Positions 1 to 43,799 of a stretch of DNA of 64,000 nt are shown here, one piece after another (position 1 is the stretch's first letter; every line of letters starts with the position of its first letter). Made by a program: the position numbers and the translations under genes. The notes under the pieces are model-generated. The model had not been told where the DNA came from. It made no database searches and saw only the letters and a list, made by a program, of their open reading frames with translations. The stretch covers positions 23,411,162 through 23,475,161 of the forward strand of contig NC_132898.1 of the NCBI RefSeq assembly GCF_030463535.1, read 5' to 3'. The stretch comes from Salminus brasiliensis. Taxonomy: Eukaryota; Chordata; Actinopteri; Characiformes; Bryconidae.

Positions 1-635
1 TGACGGGTGAACACTCGCAGGGACGGTGCAATGCATGATTTATTAAATTAAACAGGGGAAAACACAAGAGTGCAGCAATAATCAGTGATAAAGGATAAAC
101 AAGACAAACGTGACAAAACAACGTGGGCTGAACCTGAAAGCCACCTGAGGCTGGTAGGTAGCCAGGGAGCAAAGCAAGATGGGGCAAACCAACAGAAGGG
201 AGGAAGAGTAGAACGTAAAACCACTGGCAAGACCAGTAAAACAAAACCGCACTCGTCAGGCATGACTGAACTTACAACACTCGAACTTGAGGGAATCGGA
301 CGCCGTATCCCACAGGCGACAAACCGATAAGCCAGGAAGCGAACTTCCCCAGAACATGAACCGGCTCTTAAAGAGTGTACTCTAGCGAACACCATAAACA
401 CACCTAGAATCCTCGTAACCTGAAGCCAACATACAGCTCGGCGTGGCAAGAACAATTCTCGGCAACGAGAAGATAGTGTTTGCTCCCTTTATACCCCAGC
501 TCTCAGGTGGCCCAAATCAAGACGTGATACAGATGAACATGCACATGCTGTCAACATAAAAGTCCTTGAACTTGAAGCCTGTGGACCGCGGCTCGGGTCC
601 GCCCTCGGGGTGGGCGTGGCGACGCAGACCTGACA
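1..635 (-). mobile_element. Solo LTR of an LTR retrotransposon (cut by window start)
   Basis: Read on the minus strand this piece begins TGTCAGG and contains a TATA box (about 489-496) and an AATAAA signal near 43-48, the order expected of an LTR. The same element is whole at 15189-15847, where it starts TGTCA and ends TGACA. It sits in the intron before MYH exon 4 and is absent from the matching intron of MYH-C. No retrotransposon genes are attached, so it is a solo LTR. A 135-codon open frame on the minus strand (48-455) lies inside the LTR and has no family I recognise; I do not call it a gene. The superfamily (Gypsy-like or other) is not determined. Confidence 0.75.
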
Positions 636-742
636 ATTGCAATTGGTTGCACTCCTCATTCTGAAGCTTTAGTCTTTTATTTTAAACAAAAAAACATTAT
701 AAATTACTTTATCATTACACATTTAAATTATTTAATAAAAAT

Positions 743-803
743 GTATTATTATAATAATAATTATTATTATTATTAACAATAATAATAATAATAATAATAA
801 TAT
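743..803. repeat. (ATT/AAT)n microsatellite in MYH-A intron 3
   Basis: A run of ATT units followed by AAT units, able to fold back on itself. The equivalent tracts in MYH-B (15955-16012) and MYH-C (33031-33097) have different unit numbers, so it is a fast-changing marker inside otherwise near-identical introns. Confidence 0.85.
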
Positions 804-1061
804 AATTAATACTTATTCAAAGTAATTATTTAAGAAGTTCATAAAACCTTCATATACAATGTGAGGCCACAGAAAGTTTTTGATTACGTACATATTTTAA
901 TATACAATACTTGAATATGAAATAAGCCACTTAATCTTAATCTATTACTTCTAACATGTATGTACTGCACACTGCTGCAAACTCCATATACCTACATAAA
1001 CTTGATGTAAACTGTGTTCAGGTGACTTTTGTGTAATACTACAATCCTTCTCACTTCACAG

Positions 1062-11533
<10,472 letters not shown>

Positions 11534-11616
11534 TGGATGAAGACCATACCAGACACTAACAAGCAAAGATATAATATCCATTTCTTGTTCAATGTCCAAT
11601 TTCACAATTTCAGTTC

Positions 11617-11622
11617 AATAAA
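11617..11622 (+). terminator. Polyadenylation signal of MYH-A
   Basis: AATAAA 84 bases after the stop codon, followed by A-rich then T/G-rich sequence. The context is the same in MYH-B. Confidence 0.8.
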
Positions 11623-11639
11623 ACTGCAGGAAAAACCAT

Positions 11640-13060
11640 CAGTTGTTTGTATTTTTTGTATTGCACAAAATTCAGAAAGAGCATGCAGTCATGTAAGTGT
11701 TCACAGTAGATGTACTAATCCACATAACGTAACTCCTTCAATAACATATAAAAAGTGATTGATTACAAGTTGATAAAAATCAGTGTTTCATATTTCCACA
11801 ACAAAGGAGTGGTTTGATAGAAAAACAACAATTAGGATTCTAGGTGTATCACTTGAAGTCAAACATCAAATAAAAGACTTCTAAATAAGATGGCATTGTC
11901 AGACTGCACACAAATCTTACTTGTACTGTATTTGATTTTTTTCATAAATTTCATGTGTTTAGTATTGATAAATACAAAGTCGATAAAACAATTCAATTAA
12001 AAAACACCAGCTAAATGCCTCTTCAATTAGTGGAAAGATGACAGTACTTGGAGAGTACTTGGGCAAAGTGTAGTGTTGAGTATTATGGTCTCTATACTAA
12101 CGTTTGTATTTAGAAGTATCTAAGCAGCTAAGCAAGTTATCTTTGGATCCTAGTCTATACAAACTAGCTATGGGTATTTGAGTAAACAGTGAAGCACTTG
12201 TGTAAGTTGCTAAATGCCTTAATTGCAAATGACACTGTCAGACTGCATACAAAACTTTTACTGTATTTGAATTTATTTGCAATGAATTTCATTGACAAAT
12301 ACAAAATCGAACAAACAAATCAATTTAAAAGGTTATGACCTAAAGGCTAAACCTGACCTGTTGAGCAATTCAAGAAAATGATGAGAAGCCCTCATCCTCA
12401 CCTTCTCAGCCTGGGGGCCATGTGATATAGGGAGGGACCAAATTTGGGGAAGGGAGATCCAGTTACAGCATATATTGCAGGCATGACATGCCTAATCAGA
12501 TCAATTATATATATATATTCCAAATCTGTAAATCTTCATTAGAATGTATTTTATGAGGCAGGGCATCACTCACTTGTCCACAGTGCTTACAAAGACCAAG
12601 ACATCCATAATAACCACCATTAACCCATTTGTACCATATACCAGATATGCACAGTAATCAGCAAGGACACACAGTGGACAGTCAGCACTCATGCCTGGAG
12701 GGGTGGGCAGCCATCGCTGTGGTGCCCGGGGAGCAGAAAGTGTTAATGGTCTTGTTCAAGAGCCCAACAGTGGCACCTTGATGAGCCAGAGTATCAAACC
12801 CACAACCCTGTCATCAGTAGCCTAGTGCTTTAACTGCTAAGCCACCACTCCCCCCAAAATCATCAACAATGGTTGGTATTGATAATGGAATGATGATAAG
12901 TACTAAATTAAATTCATCACAGCCAAGAGTTGCGAAGATTTAATATGTCTATTCATTCTGGTAGGTGAAGATAAAGAGTTTTAATTGCCAACAATCAAAA
13001 AAGTCAAATGATGAACTATGTTTATGATTTAAGCATCAATTAAAGCAAGCAATTTAACCA
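11640..13060. other. Intergenic sequence after MYH-A
   Basis: AT-rich DNA with no gene I can support. It holds one SINE (12665-12855). Short stretches, such as around 12540-12590, resemble the sequence after MYH-B near 27460-27500, so part of this is paralogous flank. Confidence 0.6.
12665..12855 (-). mobile_element. tRNA-derived SINE (minus strand)
   Basis: On the minus strand it starts with GTGGCTTAGCAGTTAAAGC, which resembles a pol III A box. GGGTTTGATAC follows about 40 bases later as a degenerate B box. Then comes a body matching the plus-strand copy at 62829-63130. It belongs to a SINE type common in fish genomes. It cannot be a working tRNA gene, since no acceptor stem closes. Confidence 0.7.
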
Positions 13061-13700
13061 TAATGTCATCTGTTTATTACAACACAAATGCATCCAACAA
13101 GAACAGCAGACAGCACATGGTAAAGGGTACAATGCTATTTGATTCCATGACCATAAACGAGGAAAATAAACGAGGTAAGTGTTATTGCATAGAGATGAAG
13201 GGCGAATGTCACACCCTGCGCAATGTGAGTCGCGATGCCTATTGCTATCTTACACTGTCTGTCAATTACTGTGAATAAATGAACAATTACAGATTATAAC
13301 AACTGTCCATATTTGAGTCTCTTACATTGACTGGTCCCCATGTACATTTAAATCACCATACAGATAAACAGCCTACAATACAGACAAATGTGCAAAATGG
13401 GGTTGTTATGGTCAGAGACTTACTTCAGAGACTGTCCTTCTCAAGCAACCGAGGAGCTCTTAGGGGGTCTGGCTAAACTCTTTTATACTGCCTTCAGAAA
13501 TGGACTAAAATTCTCAACCTCTGACAGCATCTGGTTTGTATATCTGCTTTAATTCCTAATGAGAATATTATACTCATAAGATATTGCATTTCACAATTTC
13601 AATTTATGATTCCAGTTCATCACAAGCAATGGTCTCTGAACTTTCACTGCCTAGTAATGGTCTGCCAAAGACATATTGTATTTCATTTGGAAATAAGTGT
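13060..13700. repeat. Upstream paralogous block of MYH-B
   Basis: This stretch is clearly related to 27780-28495, and parts are related to 29735-30790 and 48590-49450. One such block stands before each complete MYH gene and before the MYH pseudogene. The best-kept parts are the minus-strand TATA/donor cassette (13418-13488) and a stretch around 13590-13680. The latter is shared with the blocks before the pseudogene and MYH-C but not with that before MYH-D. Its function is unknown. The position suggests shared regulatory DNA carried along with each duplicated gene. Confidence 0.7.
13418..13488 (-). promoter_or_regulatory. Candidate minus-strand TATA promoter plus first exon and splice donor
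   Basis: On the minus strand GTATAAAAG (13480-13488) is followed by about 55 bases and then GAA|GTAAGT, with the donor at 13418-13423. The cassette recurs at 30503-30573 and 49308-49378 with TATA box and donor both kept. It lies about 0.86 kb upstream of the MYH-B TATA box and points away from it. An antisense or divergent non-coding transcript is my inference; no second exon is conserved enough to name. Confidence 0.4.
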
Positions 13701-13800
13701 TATACTCTGGTATGAAAATCATCTTTTAAAAATTGTTTTGGCCAAAACTTAAATACAGATGAATTGACAGATAACTAGGTAATAAAAGTTCAGGATAGAG

Positions 13801-13925
13801 TGACGGCCAATTTATTTATTTATAACCTAAAAAGGTTGCACTGACCCTGCAACAGAACACCAGTGAGATCACACAGCTCATTAAAAAGAGGACTCTTCTT
13901 CTAACCCTAGAATCCTTTTAAATGG
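13801..13925 (+). promoter_or_regulatory. Conserved distal upstream block of MYH-B
   Basis: The segment with AACACCAGTGAGATCACACA and CATTAAAAAGAGGACTCTTC recurs at 31196-31345 and 49541-49690. In each case it lies some 0.4-0.6 kb before the promoter. The MYH-B version lacks about 40 internal bases found in the other two. It is a candidate muscle enhancer; I do not assign specific factor sites. Confidence 0.5.
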
Positions 13926-14220
13926 GCTAGCATGCAAACTTAAAAATAAAACTGGAAGAAAAATATGGACCATTTGCATGTCCACATGGCTTTTACACAG
14001 TACATTAGGATATGTGCTGACACTGAAGGGATTAATCATGCCCATTATTTGAAACAATATTATTAATTAGTGTGTATCCTCTTTTCTGACTTTTATGAGC
14101 CCCCCAAAAGTTTAAAAAAATACTGATCAAAACTGTTCAAAAAAGGCCTGATTTTCAAGATTATAGCCTTGTTAGAAAAGTTCTGTATAGAAATTAGGTT
14201 TACTGAAATGAGCCTAATAC

Positions 14221-14402
14221 AGAACGCCAGTACTTTAAAGTATGATACATGAGCATGCCCTCATCATTGCCACTTATGGAGGAAATCCATCAAGCAAGAA
14301 TCCATGACCAAACATAGCCTGAACTTTCTGCTGAGTGAATGTTAATGGGGCTATATAAGAGGCTCCCCCAAGCACTGAGGCTACCCCAGGCACCCTGCAT
14401 AG
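14221..14402 (+). promoter_or_regulatory. MYH-B proximal promoter and first non-coding exon
   Basis: The TATA box is CTATATAAG at 14351-14359. The next about 45 bases, ending GCATAG|GTGAGT at 14402, are nearly identical before MYH-C and MYH-D. The transcript start should lie near 14382, about 30 bases after TATA, giving a short untranslated exon 1. About 130 bases upstream of TATA are also conserved between copies. Confidence 0.85.
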
Positions 14403-14540
14403 GTGAGTACATGATGTTAATTACTTGATATATTTTCGTAGAAACATTCTCATAAAACTAATCACTTATTAGTATTTATAATGTATTTTATTCTGATCTT
14501 CAATCATTTCTTAACTACTTGTCTTGTTTTCATCTTTAAG

Positions 14541-14590
14541 ATTCAACTGCCAAACAACTGCCAACCACTTTCCTATACTTGGGAAAAAAG
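14541..14590 (+). other. MYH-B non-coding exon 2
   Basis: Flanked by CTTTAAG before and GTAACT after. It aligns with 31961-32004 and 50348-50391. It contains no ATG; translation begins in exon 3, which starts at 14781, 12 bases before the ATG. Confidence 0.75.
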
Positions 14591-14792
14591 GTAACTTGTG
14601 CGAAGTAACTTCTTCTACATGTCACTAGCCTATATAAGATTCAACCAAACTAGAAGAAAAAGAGATAACATTGAAAAATGCCAGGAGATCCAGAGAGCTG
14701 CAGTTCACTACAAAATAAGTCATTCATGAAGCATGCCAATGTGAATTTGCAACAGAAATGACAAACATCTAACTTCACAGTAAAACGTCATC

Positions 14793-26703
<11,911 letters not shown>

Positions 26704-26786
26704 TGGATGAAGACCATACCAGACACTAACAAGCAATGATATAATATCCATTTCTTGTTCAATGTCCAATTTCACAATTTCAGTTC

Positions 26787-26792
26787 AATAAA
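26787..26792 (+). terminator. Polyadenylation signal of MYH-B
   Basis: AATAAA 84 bases after the stop codon, in the same position as in MYH-A. Confidence 0.8.
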
Positions 26793-26819
26793 ACTGCAGC
26801 AAAAACCATCAGTTGTTTG

Positions 26820-27780
26820 TATGTTTGTTAAAGAAAATTCAGAAGGATCACTCATGCACTTATTGCAATATCCTCATGCAAGTGTTTACAGTTGACATAA
26901 TGAAACACATAACGCTCATTCAAATATAAAAAGTTAGATTCCCTTGTTGTTTTGAAGCTCTGCTTCACATTTTTGTTTCCCCTCGTTTGTTCAGCGCTGA
27001 TTCGTACTTTTGTTTTCTTCACATTTTTTCCTGAGCTCTGCTCATCTGTTTTCCTTGACAATTGAGCAGTCTAAGTGACTGGAAGCCCTCAGCCTCATCT
27101 TAAATCTTAAACCTCAGCTGTGACCAACCTAAGTTTAACAAATAACTCTTATGCTGTTAATAAACAGCCTTACCATTTCAAGTTGATTTAAGGTTTCTTA
27201 AACTTTTTGTTTAAGGTTTTCTCCATTGTTTTTACATTAAATTTAACAGTATTTTTATTCCTTTTAACATGTAGCCACATTGAGAATTGAATTGAAGAGG
27301 ATTGATCCCACTCTACCACAGAATCTACTTGATTTTTTTTATATCTTAAAACACTTTTGTCTTATGAGAAGTGGTATTATCATTTTCTCAAATACCATTA
27401 GTCATGACATTCATGAAAGCTATATAAATTATCTTATAAATTGTCTGTTAACAATAACTAGAATGTATTTTACTGAGTAGGGCATCACTCCGTAAAATAC
27501 ATTGTAACATTGTCCACATGTAACACTGTGCTTACACCGCTGAGTGCTGATTCAAAGTCATCACAGCAAAGAGTTGTGAAGATGAAGTGGTAATAGGTGA
27601 CAAAACTCATATACATGTGCATACATTTCCATCTAAGGGTGTTTTTCTGGACCTGGGAGCAATTGCTCCACCAGTATGGTTAAATGTGAAAGCTGTTTTC
27701 AAGCCCCAGAGTGGTCCAGAGCACTGATCTCTGGTCCTCCTGAAATTGGTGCTCTGGGGTTTGCTTCAAATGGACTCTGG
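26820..27780. other. Intergenic sequence after MYH-B
   Basis: AT-rich DNA without a supportable gene. It is diverged from the MYH-A flank from about 26820 on. The part near 27620-27780 is richer in GC and looks inserted between two stretches shared with the MYH-A flank. It may be a transposon fragment, but I cannot name it. Confidence 0.5.
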
Positions 27781-28495
27781 TGCATCCAACAAGAACAGCA
27801 GACAGCACATGTTAAAGGGAACAATGCTATGTGATTCCATGACCACAGAAGAAATAAACAAGGCAAGTGTTCATGATGAAGTGAGTGCAGCTCAATACTC
27901 TCACACATCTGAAGGCATGTATTTAAAACCCAGCAACTCATCACTGGGACACTTAATGTGTAAAAGTTTTGTCCTTGTCAATAAAAATAATAAACAAAAC
28001 CTATGTAAATAAACTGTACCACATCTCTTTACTAAAAAAGCATATGTAATTTGATTGAAGAACTGCAACACTGTCAGCAAACACAATACATCTGTCAATT
28101 ACTGTGAATAAATGAACAGTTACAGATTACAACAACTTTTCATATTTGAGTCGCTTACATGGACGCTTACTAGTCTCTGTGTATACTTAAATCACCATAC
28201 AGATAAACAGCCTACAATACAGACAAATGTGCAAAATGGGGTTGTAATGATCAGAGACTTCCTTCTCAAGCAACCGAGGAGCTCTTAGGGGGTCTGGCTA
28301 AACTCTTTTATACTGCCTTCAGAAACTACTAGACTAAAATTCTCAACCTCTGACAGCATTTGGCTTCTATATCTGCATTAATTCCTAATGAGAATATTAA
28401 ACTAAGATATTGCATTTCACAATTTCAATTTATGATTCCAGTTCATCACAAACAATGACCTCTGAACTTTCACTGTCTAGTAACGGTCACCATAA
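27780..28495. repeat. Upstream paralogous block before the MYH pseudogene
   Basis: Related to 13060-13700, including CATCCAACAAGAACAGCAGA and the minus-strand TATA cassette. Similarity stops just before the exon 5 remnant at 28528. The proximal promoter and MYH exons 1-4 that should follow are deleted. Confidence 0.7.
28251..28313 (-). promoter_or_regulatory. Decayed minus-strand TATA cassette (splice donor lost)
   Basis: The TATA box (28305-28313 on the minus strand) is kept. About 14 bases that carry the donor in the other three copies are missing, apparently by deletion between two AGAGACT repeats. The neighbouring MYH copy is dead. Confidence 0.4.
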
Positions 28496-28527
28496 TCTTA
28501 AGAAATCTTTATTGTTTACATCTTCAG

Positions 28528-28995
28528 ACCTATTCAGACACTTGCTCTATGTCATTGTGAACTCCTACAAGTGGCTGCCAGTGTGTAATGTAGTTGTTGA
28601 AGCTGGATACAGAGGCAAGAAGAGAACTGAAGCCCCACTGATATCAAATATCAAAGGCCAGACTGTACCTCAGGTGACAAGCTAATTTGTAAACAAAATC
28701 ACAAGGTCTTTAATAGTCTTGCACTGTGGTCTACAACATTGGTGTCTGGTTAGACAAGAACAAGGACCCTGTGAATGATGTTGTGCAGCTGTACCAAGCA
28801 AACTGCTGGCCTTACTGTACGCCACTCATGCATCTGCTGACGGTAACTTGAAAAAAAATATTTCTACATAAATACAAAATTATATCTGATGGTAAACTTT
28901 AGACATAGTAATTAATTATCTGCAGATGCTGGAAAGGCGGCAAGAAGGGTCAAAAGAAGGGAGGCTCTTTCCAGACAATATCTGCTCTGTTCAGG
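28528..28995 (+). pseudogene. MYH pseudogene fragment (exons 5, 13, 16, 17)
   Basis: Four MYH exon pieces lie within 470 bases in the correct order. Exon 5 (28528 to about 28640) has an early frameshift. The end of exon 13 (about 28651-28673) encodes KGQTVPQ and keeps its donor. The end of exon 16 (about 28715-28842) encodes KNKDP and related residues, with gaps. Exon 17 (28926-28995) is 70 bases instead of 74. Intron 17 resemblance continues to about 29040, then stops. Exons 6-12, 14 and 15 are gone. The loop 2 region differs from all four live copies, so this is an older, separate paralogue. Confidence 0.85.
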
Positions 28996-29039
28996 GTAAG
29001 ATTGTATCACACTTTCATATTATTATTAGAAAGCTATGG

Positions 29040-29735
29040 TTTTGAATGAGGACAATGACAGAGAAAAGGAACATCGAATGCGCTGCACAATGAAGCAAGC
29101 AGGTGTCAGTGCTAGACTATATTGTAAATTGATGAGTTAGTAGAACCTATTGGCTAAAGGGCTGCATTGAGAAGAGCAGTACAATAAGGTTCCAAGTGTT
29201 TTGTTAAATGCAGTGTTGTCAAATCCACTGCTAAGTTAAACCAAGTTATCTGAGGAAGTGAATAATAGTAGTAAAGGCAAACTAACCTTTTTTAAACCAC
29301 CTAAACCTTAGTTAGCTTGTTAGCGTTATGGCTTGTTTACTTACATTTTTATAAAAGACCAGGTGATGCAAATGTATAATTTACAACAGGAGCAGTGGGT
29401 TCTTGCATGCATCTGAACATTAAAATATTTAATGCCCACAAAGCAGGAGAAGGCTATTGAAAGTTATAAAGTAGTTAATGGTATAATCTCATGAGCAAGC
29501 ACCACAATAGAGGTGGTAGTGACAGTGACAAGGACAAACTCCCTCATACTAAGAGGAAGAAACCTTGGGAGAAACCAAGACTCAGTCCGAGGAACCCATC
29601 GGCCTTAGGTCAACCCGCACAGCACAAACAAACAAACAAATACAAAAACAATATAAAAACAATACACAAAGAACTAGACAGAGAGAAAATGAAGAGCTTT
29701 AGATAATAAATCAATCAATGCTAAAAAAAGAGCAT
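29040..29735. other. Intergenic sequence with a fish interspersed repeat
   Basis: Mostly unrecognised. About 29500-29620, with GACAGTGACAAGGACAAACT and GAGGAAGAAACC, has the look of an interspersed repeat widespread in teleosts. I see no gene here. Confidence 0.45.
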
Positions 29736-30790
29736 CCCACAAGAGCAGTACACAGTATTGCATTAACCTTTTAAGTTAAAGGGCACAGTGCTATATTCCT
29801 TGACCATCCAAAAAATAAAGATGCATGGCTCTAAAAATAAACGATGCAAGTGTTCACTCACAGGGCTGAAAGGTCTCTTAGTCTGGAGAGCAGCTGAAGA
29901 CTCTCACACACCTGACCATTAAAGCAGGCATTTGAAACCCAGTAATTACTGGAACCCAATCACCACTGTAACACTGTGTGTTAAATTATTGTCCCAGTGT
30001 TACGGGCACAACACTTATAGTTTAATGATCAGAAAAAAAAGACACTTTAATGCATGATCGAACTAGAACATTAAGGGCATGATGTTCGATAACTGTTAAA
30101 TAAACACTTTCACACTGCATTAAAAGTAGTGTCTATGCATCTTTGTATTCAGTTTTGGTGCTGTACGATGACTGACTTGCCATTAATGGCAATTTTTTGA
30201 GAAAAAATTTGTAATTGACATTATAATGAGCTCATGAATGAAAATTATTGAAAAGCTAATAGAAAACGTTATTCTAATTTAATTTAATGAATTAAATGAA
30301 AAATTTAAAGTCATTATACTTTAACTCTTTATCTATTGTCAGATAATGTAAAAAATGTAGAACAATACATGCACAACAATATACACAAATTACAGCAACT
30401 GTCCCTAGTGACCTTTGTACACAGGCCTGACTCCATCTAATACAGAATTAATGAACATTAAAGCTAAAGAAAGTCTTGACAAATAGGTTTAGATGTTCAG
30501 AGACTTACTTCAGAGACTGCCATTGTCAAGCATCTGAGAAACTCTTAAGGGGACTGGCTAAAATCTTTTATACTGCCTTCAGAAAGGACTAAAATTCTCA
30601 ACCCATGACAGCATGGTCTTCTATATCTGCATTATTTCCAAATGAGCATATTAAACTTAGATATTGCATTTCAGAATTTCAATTTATGATTCCAGCTCAC
30701 TCCAAGCAATGGCCTCTGAACTTTCACTGCCTAGTAATGTCTGCCAAGGACATATTATATTTCATTTGGAAATAAGCGTTATAAACTGCT
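29735..30790. repeat. Upstream paralogous block of MYH-C
   Basis: Closest to 48590-49450, and also related to 13060-13700 and 27780-28495. It includes AAAGATGCATGGCTCTAAAA, shared with the MYH-D block, and the minus-strand TATA/donor cassette. Confidence 0.7.
30503..30573 (-). promoter_or_regulatory. Candidate minus-strand TATA promoter plus first exon and splice donor
   Basis: GTATAAAAG on the minus strand (30565-30573) and the donor GTAAGT (30503-30508), as at 13418-13488. It lies about 1.2 kb upstream of the MYH-C TATA box. An ATGGCAGTCTCTGAA stretch directly precedes the donor here and at 49308-49378, but not in the MYH-B version. Confidence 0.4.
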
Positions 30791-31195
30791 ATTAGTAATA
30801 AATCTTTATTTTTATTATAAAATGAATACTCTGGTTTCCAAAATAGGCAGCACTCAGCTCTCTCAGGATTCTTAGTATTTAAGGTCAGTCAGTTGGTTTA
30901 ATAATAGAATACAAAAAATTCAAAACCCACTCAAAGTTTGGTACTCAGATGAGATACAAACTTTGTACCAAATAATACATGTATTTTAATTCCTTTTGTG
31001 TTTATATCACACATTTCAAATCAATTGTTGTAATTAATACTTGAAAAGAGGACACAATATTAAAGTGTGTTCGATACTTGCCAGAGATTTGCTGTGTATT
31101 TCTTGTTACATAAAGAAAAATGAGTAAACTTGAAAAATGGTGGATTGACAGATTACAAACTAAGGTGATAAAGTTTCTGTTTAGAAACTGAGGGG

Positions 31196-31345
31196 CATTT
31201 TATTTATTTATATCATGAAAAGGTTGTACTGACCTTGCAACAAAACACCAGTGAGATCACACAGCTTCTCCAAATTTGATCTAGGATTTCTTCAGTGCCA
31301 AACCTCATTAAAAAGAGGACTCTTCTTGTAAACCTAGAATGATTT
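31196..31345 (+). promoter_or_regulatory. Conserved distal upstream block of MYH-C
   Basis: Aligns with 49541-49690 along its whole length and with 13801-13925 with a gap. It lies about 0.4 kb before the MYH-C TATA box. Confidence 0.5.
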
Positions 31346-31618
31346 TAAAACTCACACACATTTAAACTTAAAAATAAAACTTATTAACAATTATGTACCA
31401 TTTATATTTTCACCAGACCTTCACATAGGATATATGCTGACACTAAATTGACTGATTATGTATACTCTTTTCATTAATGTATAGCCTAATTTCTAAAATT
31501 ATTAGTAAACAAAATAAACTAATCTAAATCTAATTTAATGAAACTGATTAAAGAAAGTTTTATCTGATTAAATTGTTTCAAAGCCTAAAAACTTGGATGG
31601 AGTGATCCACAGATCCTA

Positions 31619-31807
31619 CAGAACGCCAGTGTTTTAAACGTATAATTTGATACATGAGGACGTCGTCATCATTGCCAGTTAGGGAGGAAATACATCAAGC
31701 AAGAATCCATGACCAAACATAGCCTGAACGTTCTGCTGAGTGAACATTAAAGGGGCTATATAAGAGGCTCCCCCAAGCACTGAGGCTACCCCAGGCACCC
31801 TGCATAG
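31619..31807 (+). promoter_or_regulatory. MYH-C proximal promoter and first non-coding exon
   Basis: CTATATAAG starts at 31756. Exon 1 ends at 31807 with GCATAG|GTGAGG. It is nearly the same as the MYH-B and MYH-D promoters, so MYH-C has what it needs to start transcription. Confidence 0.85.
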
Positions 31808-31960
31808 GTGAGGTGACAGGACGTGTTTGTCCTAATGTCTAAATAGAATGATGTATTTTAGTTTTTTTGAATGCTCTTCCTGCACAATTCTAAAAATATT
31901 TTTGTTCTAATGTCATATTTTCTTATTGTTCTACAACAGTTTTTTTCTGTATTCTTTCAG

Positions 31961-32004
31961 AATCTACAAGCTGCCAGGCATTTTCTGCACTTGGGAACAA
32001 AAAG
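31961..32004 (+). other. MYH-C non-coding exon 2
   Basis: Acceptor TTCTTTCAG, donor AAAAAG|GTCAGA. The donor has C at +3 where MYH-B and MYH-D have A, so it is weaker. Exon 3 begins at 32509 after TTTCAAAG, again weaker than TTTCACAG in MYH-B and MYH-D. Confidence 0.7.
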
Positions 32005-32520
32005 GTCAGATGTACAAAGTAGATGAGGGTCAAACTTAAATTAATACACTGTTAGAGTTATCATTTTCATTTTCTCATTCACCAAAAGCTTACTACTGAT
32101 GTCGTTTAGAGTTTGGCAAAGGTAATATATAACTTGAAAAATACATATTTCTTACTGCTTACCAGTGATTGACAAAATCTCTTTTCCCTCCTGTGCATAT
32201 ATTTAGATTGTGTCTAACCGGCACAGAAATGTACATTATGTGTGCATAAATGTAACTTTATTTTTGGGAAATACTACAACCTTTATCAAAATTATCCCTA
32301 CTTCTGAGCTGCCACTTTAAAATGTCCCAAATTAAAGTTTGCATTTTCATTTTGCAAGTCATTTGTAGCATTTGATTTAAGACAGGAAGCTTGATCCAAA
32401 CATTTTTTGAGCAAAAAAAAAAATATGTACTGATTAGTGTGACATTGTCGATCTATGTACTAATCAACCAAACAAGCAATTAAACAATGACAATAATTAA
32501 TTTCAAAGAAAAACGTCATC

Positions 32521-43705
<11,185 letters not shown>

Positions 43706-43786
43706 GAGATGAAGACCATGCTGGGCATTAACAAGAAATGATACAATATACATTTCTATTTAACTGTTCATGCATAAATACAATTC

Positions 43787-43792
43787 AATAAA
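43787..43792 (+). terminator. Polyadenylation signal of MYH-C
   Basis: AATAAA 82 bases after the stop codon, in the motif TTCAATAAAGCTG shared in part with the other copies. Confidence 0.8.
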
Positions 43793-43799
43793 GCTGTAT

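Noticed and set aside
29491-29706. 71-codon frame rich in Lys and Asp (SDSDKDKLPHTKRKK)
   Set aside because: It comes from a fish interspersed repeat (29500-29620). The charged composition reflects the repeat, not a gene.
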